A DNA stretch of 43,305 nucleotides, taken from assembly GCA_016783665.1 (NCBI GenBank), contig JADHWC010000010.1:1-43305 (forward strand), given 5' to 3'. The position numbers were made by a program, and so were the translations under genes. The notes beneath the pieces were generated by a model. That model was not told the origin of the DNA. It made no database searches and saw only the letters and a program-made list of their open reading frames with translations. The stretch is from Fidelibacterota bacterium (lineage in GTDB: Bacteria > Fidelibacterota > UBA2242). Each line of letters starts with the position of its first letter. The first letter of the stretch is position 1. Positions 42,701-43,305 of the stretch are shown here, one piece after another.

Positions 42701-43305
42701 GGTATTTTCATCCGGCGCTCCAATATATGCGGTGCCTATCGAACTCAGTTCACTCGTTACCTCTTCTGCATAAACAAAGATAACAGCATTTTGCAACCCT
42801 AAAAATGGACCCGGACCTTCATCCATGCTTGAAGTATTAATTGTTGCCTGAAATAATCCATCACCAGGTGGCGATTCATCAAATTCAATACCATCCCATA
42901 CTTTAATCTCCTCCATATCATCCATATCTTCCATGTCAACTTTAAAATCAGACGCCACATCAAAAATACTATCGCCATCATCGACATAGAATTCTATTAA
43001 GACGGTGTCCATGGAAAAAATTTGAAACACGAATGCGTCTCCTCCAATATACCAAATTGTATCAGGTTCAATAAAATCGATGACTAATGTATCCATCATC
43101 GTCGTATCAAATTCTGCTTTAACTGGCACAAACCCTTTGGTAGTCCGGAATAACTGCGCACTTATGGATTTTTTCGGTACGGACTGAGTTCGATGAGTCT
43201 TGCTCATTTGAATCTGCTTAATCTCGTTCCGATCGATTTTCAACTGCATGACCTTTTGAATATCCGCTTTTACATCAGCCTGATCAGACTGAGTAAATTC
43301 AGACG
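39785..43305 (-). CDS. very large secreted protein with seven carboxypeptidase-regulatory-like repeats, FN3 domains and a Por-type sorting domain (5' end outside window)
   Basis: At least 1173 codons. The frame stays open past ATG 43249 to the window edge (reading SEFTQSDQADVKADIQKVM), so the N-terminus and signal peptide lie outside. Seven CarboxypepD_reg/Cna-B-like repeats can be counted, with openings GTVTVEDVPI, IYGYVLDELENPV, FTGFIGTPDGLPI, LSGIVYDAVSQNPL, INGNVFDENGYGI, VEGFVTSATTSEPI and LSGNVVDDMNNPL, most with a central 'D..GYYEL' turn. Two FN3-like domains follow (VRLTWKRAEG; IALNWEAVTSEKV). The last 85 or so residues (NYPNPFNPETTIEFALPKTS ... GVYIYTLKADN) are a Por-type sorting domain. 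No catalytic domain is visible. It is unusually rich in Trp, Tyr, Met and Asp. A structural or adhesive surface role is inferred. Confidence 0.88.
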   Translation of the reverse strand, partial: SEFTQSDQADVKADIQKVMQLKIDRNEIKQIQMSKTHRTQSVPKKSISAQLFRTTKGFVPVKAEFDTTMMDTLVIDFIEPDTIWYIGGDAFVFQIFSMDTVLIEFYVDDGDSIFDVASDFKVDMEDMDDMEEIKVWDGIEFDESPPGDGLFQATINTSSMDEGPGPFLGLQNAVIFVYAEEVTSELSSIGTAYIGAPDENTSIEGTVTVEDVPIKTGVSPASNLVVFAFQFPDFGPMPPKGEDDWEPQIGFLTMTNDTGYYKIEIPDMFQGQYIIGVVDIWQQYPGYFPDPEFMEMPIMGDIPGVDFVLREATEKIYGYVLDELENPVPGIHIWAEGPSGIEAVTDGIGYYELPVVPGWWRVEIERDDIYGIYMMNGEQHLEVFADGDHPADFVLYSLNASFTGFIGTPDGLPIPDVEVDADIWMGDKSGSYWNYTRTDEFGNYELSVSTALQGQLVYNDWGDTMTTSYWVGAWMEGAIITPDGYHEMYAPAPGLDFTVLISDAMLSGIVYDAVSQNPLYDAGIRVWMPMPDSGKGPDGYMPMYENWAYTDENGYYELPLIGGPPPDGNTWHIEVYWPWEWMPSVFDSLNVVSGNNYSRDYYIDPPVTNGIINGNVFDENGYGISNARVEIYGPEYYELYTDGGGYFYIDQIPFGWYSATAYAEGYEPYNIWDIWVGQEPTYLEFWMGSIVGDIIVEGFVTSATTSEPIQGAILMAIHLDFYEPFMLFTDTTGHYELKVRPGFYDFQVGGNGYLAQFHEGVDVVNDTTINFALDLATIADTLSGNVVDDMNNPLRKVFIYLESDNYIGYTHTDFMGYYEIGLPTGKYDAMYAKKGFNPEGRSFNFPTEVPEDPIMLYPEIHVFGPKIIDVMDVPMDHGKKVRLTWKRAEGLQGAVKEYQIWRAIKPMYGPEPQPEFDTGWDYITTVPVHPEMDIYNVVVHTLYDKVGDNFYWSGFTVTAIGWDNWSYWNSNIRAGWSEDNLPPETPTGLTATGSEGSIALNWEAVTSEKVKYYSIYRKTATSEFSIVGYSTVPEFTDDAVFQTEVYTYTVTATDFGLNESDRAVPLSLSATAVEEVVELPTEFALKPNYPNPFNPETTIEFALPKTSKVTLTIYNLTGQLIQELVKAEYSAGYQRVIWNGRDFNGNSVGSGVYIYTLKADNFSQTRKMILMR

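Noticed and set aside
41488-42802. Long plus-strand frames of 108, 174 and 221 codons
   Set aside because: They are antisense shadows of the large repeat protein, whose repeats, FN3 domains and sorting domain are clear on the minus strand.
1-43305. tRNA, rRNA, CRISPR arrays and complete insertion sequences
   Set aside because: Gene-free stretches were read for T-loop motifs, regularly spaced repeats and transposase motifs; none was found by eye, although no computational scan was possible.

Overview
The window is a moderate-GC bacterial chromosome segment. It most likely comes from a Gram-negative member of the FCB superphylum (Marinimicrobia, Calditrichota, Cloacimonadota or KSB1-like); I cannot resolve the phylum from sequence alone. 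The clues are two secreted proteins ending in a Por-type 'NYPNPFN' C-terminal sorting domain, type I dockerin repeats, a C25 (gingipain-family) protease, DUF5723-type outer-membrane proteins, several lipobox lipoproteins, an LptG-family permease and a DksA/TraR protein.

Region 1 (1-4.4 kb) is accessory and AT-rich. It starts with a 5'-truncated gene that joins an HNH-like 'GVAAHI' domain to an ABC-type ATPase and resembles anti-phage proteins. Three toxin-antitoxin-like pairs follow: mazEF, a Phd/YefM-like antitoxin with a PIN toxin, and a small protein with a nucleotidyltransferase that overlap by 56 nt out of frame. The spacers are full of palindromes, including a 143-bp element of four hairpins inside a 12-bp inverted repeat.

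Region 2 (4.4-12.7 kb) carries exported phosphatase and nuclease genes (a purple-acid-phosphatase-like enzyme and an EEP-fold lipoprotein), a cysteine hydrolase, an AAA/DUF4143 ATPase, a small unknown ORF, an NhaC-type antiporter and lptG.

Region 3 (12.7-26.1 kb, minus strand) reads as one tightly packed run of 11 genes: rluD, xerC, hpf, hprK, an NDP-sugar nucleotidyltransferase, metK, ahcY, then two tandem copies of a two-gene module (large lipoprotein plus DUF5723-like outer-membrane protein). The duplicated module, placed directly after the SAM-cycle genes, is the best candidate here for an undescribed envelope system. rluD has no ATG, GTG or TTG that would include its S4 domain; a well-placed Shine-Dalgarno points to an AUC start.

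Region 4 (26.4-32.5 kb, minus strand) has dksA, ileS, mtnP and a DegP-type protease. The IleRS carries a swapped GVHH signature in place of HxGH. lspA, often found between dksA and rluD, is absent.

Region 5 (32.7-43.3 kb, minus strand) encodes exported proteins: a 1523-residue C25 protease with a dockerin and a sorting domain, a lipoprotein, an M14 carboxypeptidase ending in a dockerin, and a very large protein, cut by the window edge, with seven carboxypeptidase-regulatory-like repeats, two FN3-like domains and a sorting domain. No tRNA, rRNA, CRISPR array, complete insertion sequence or riboswitch was recognised.
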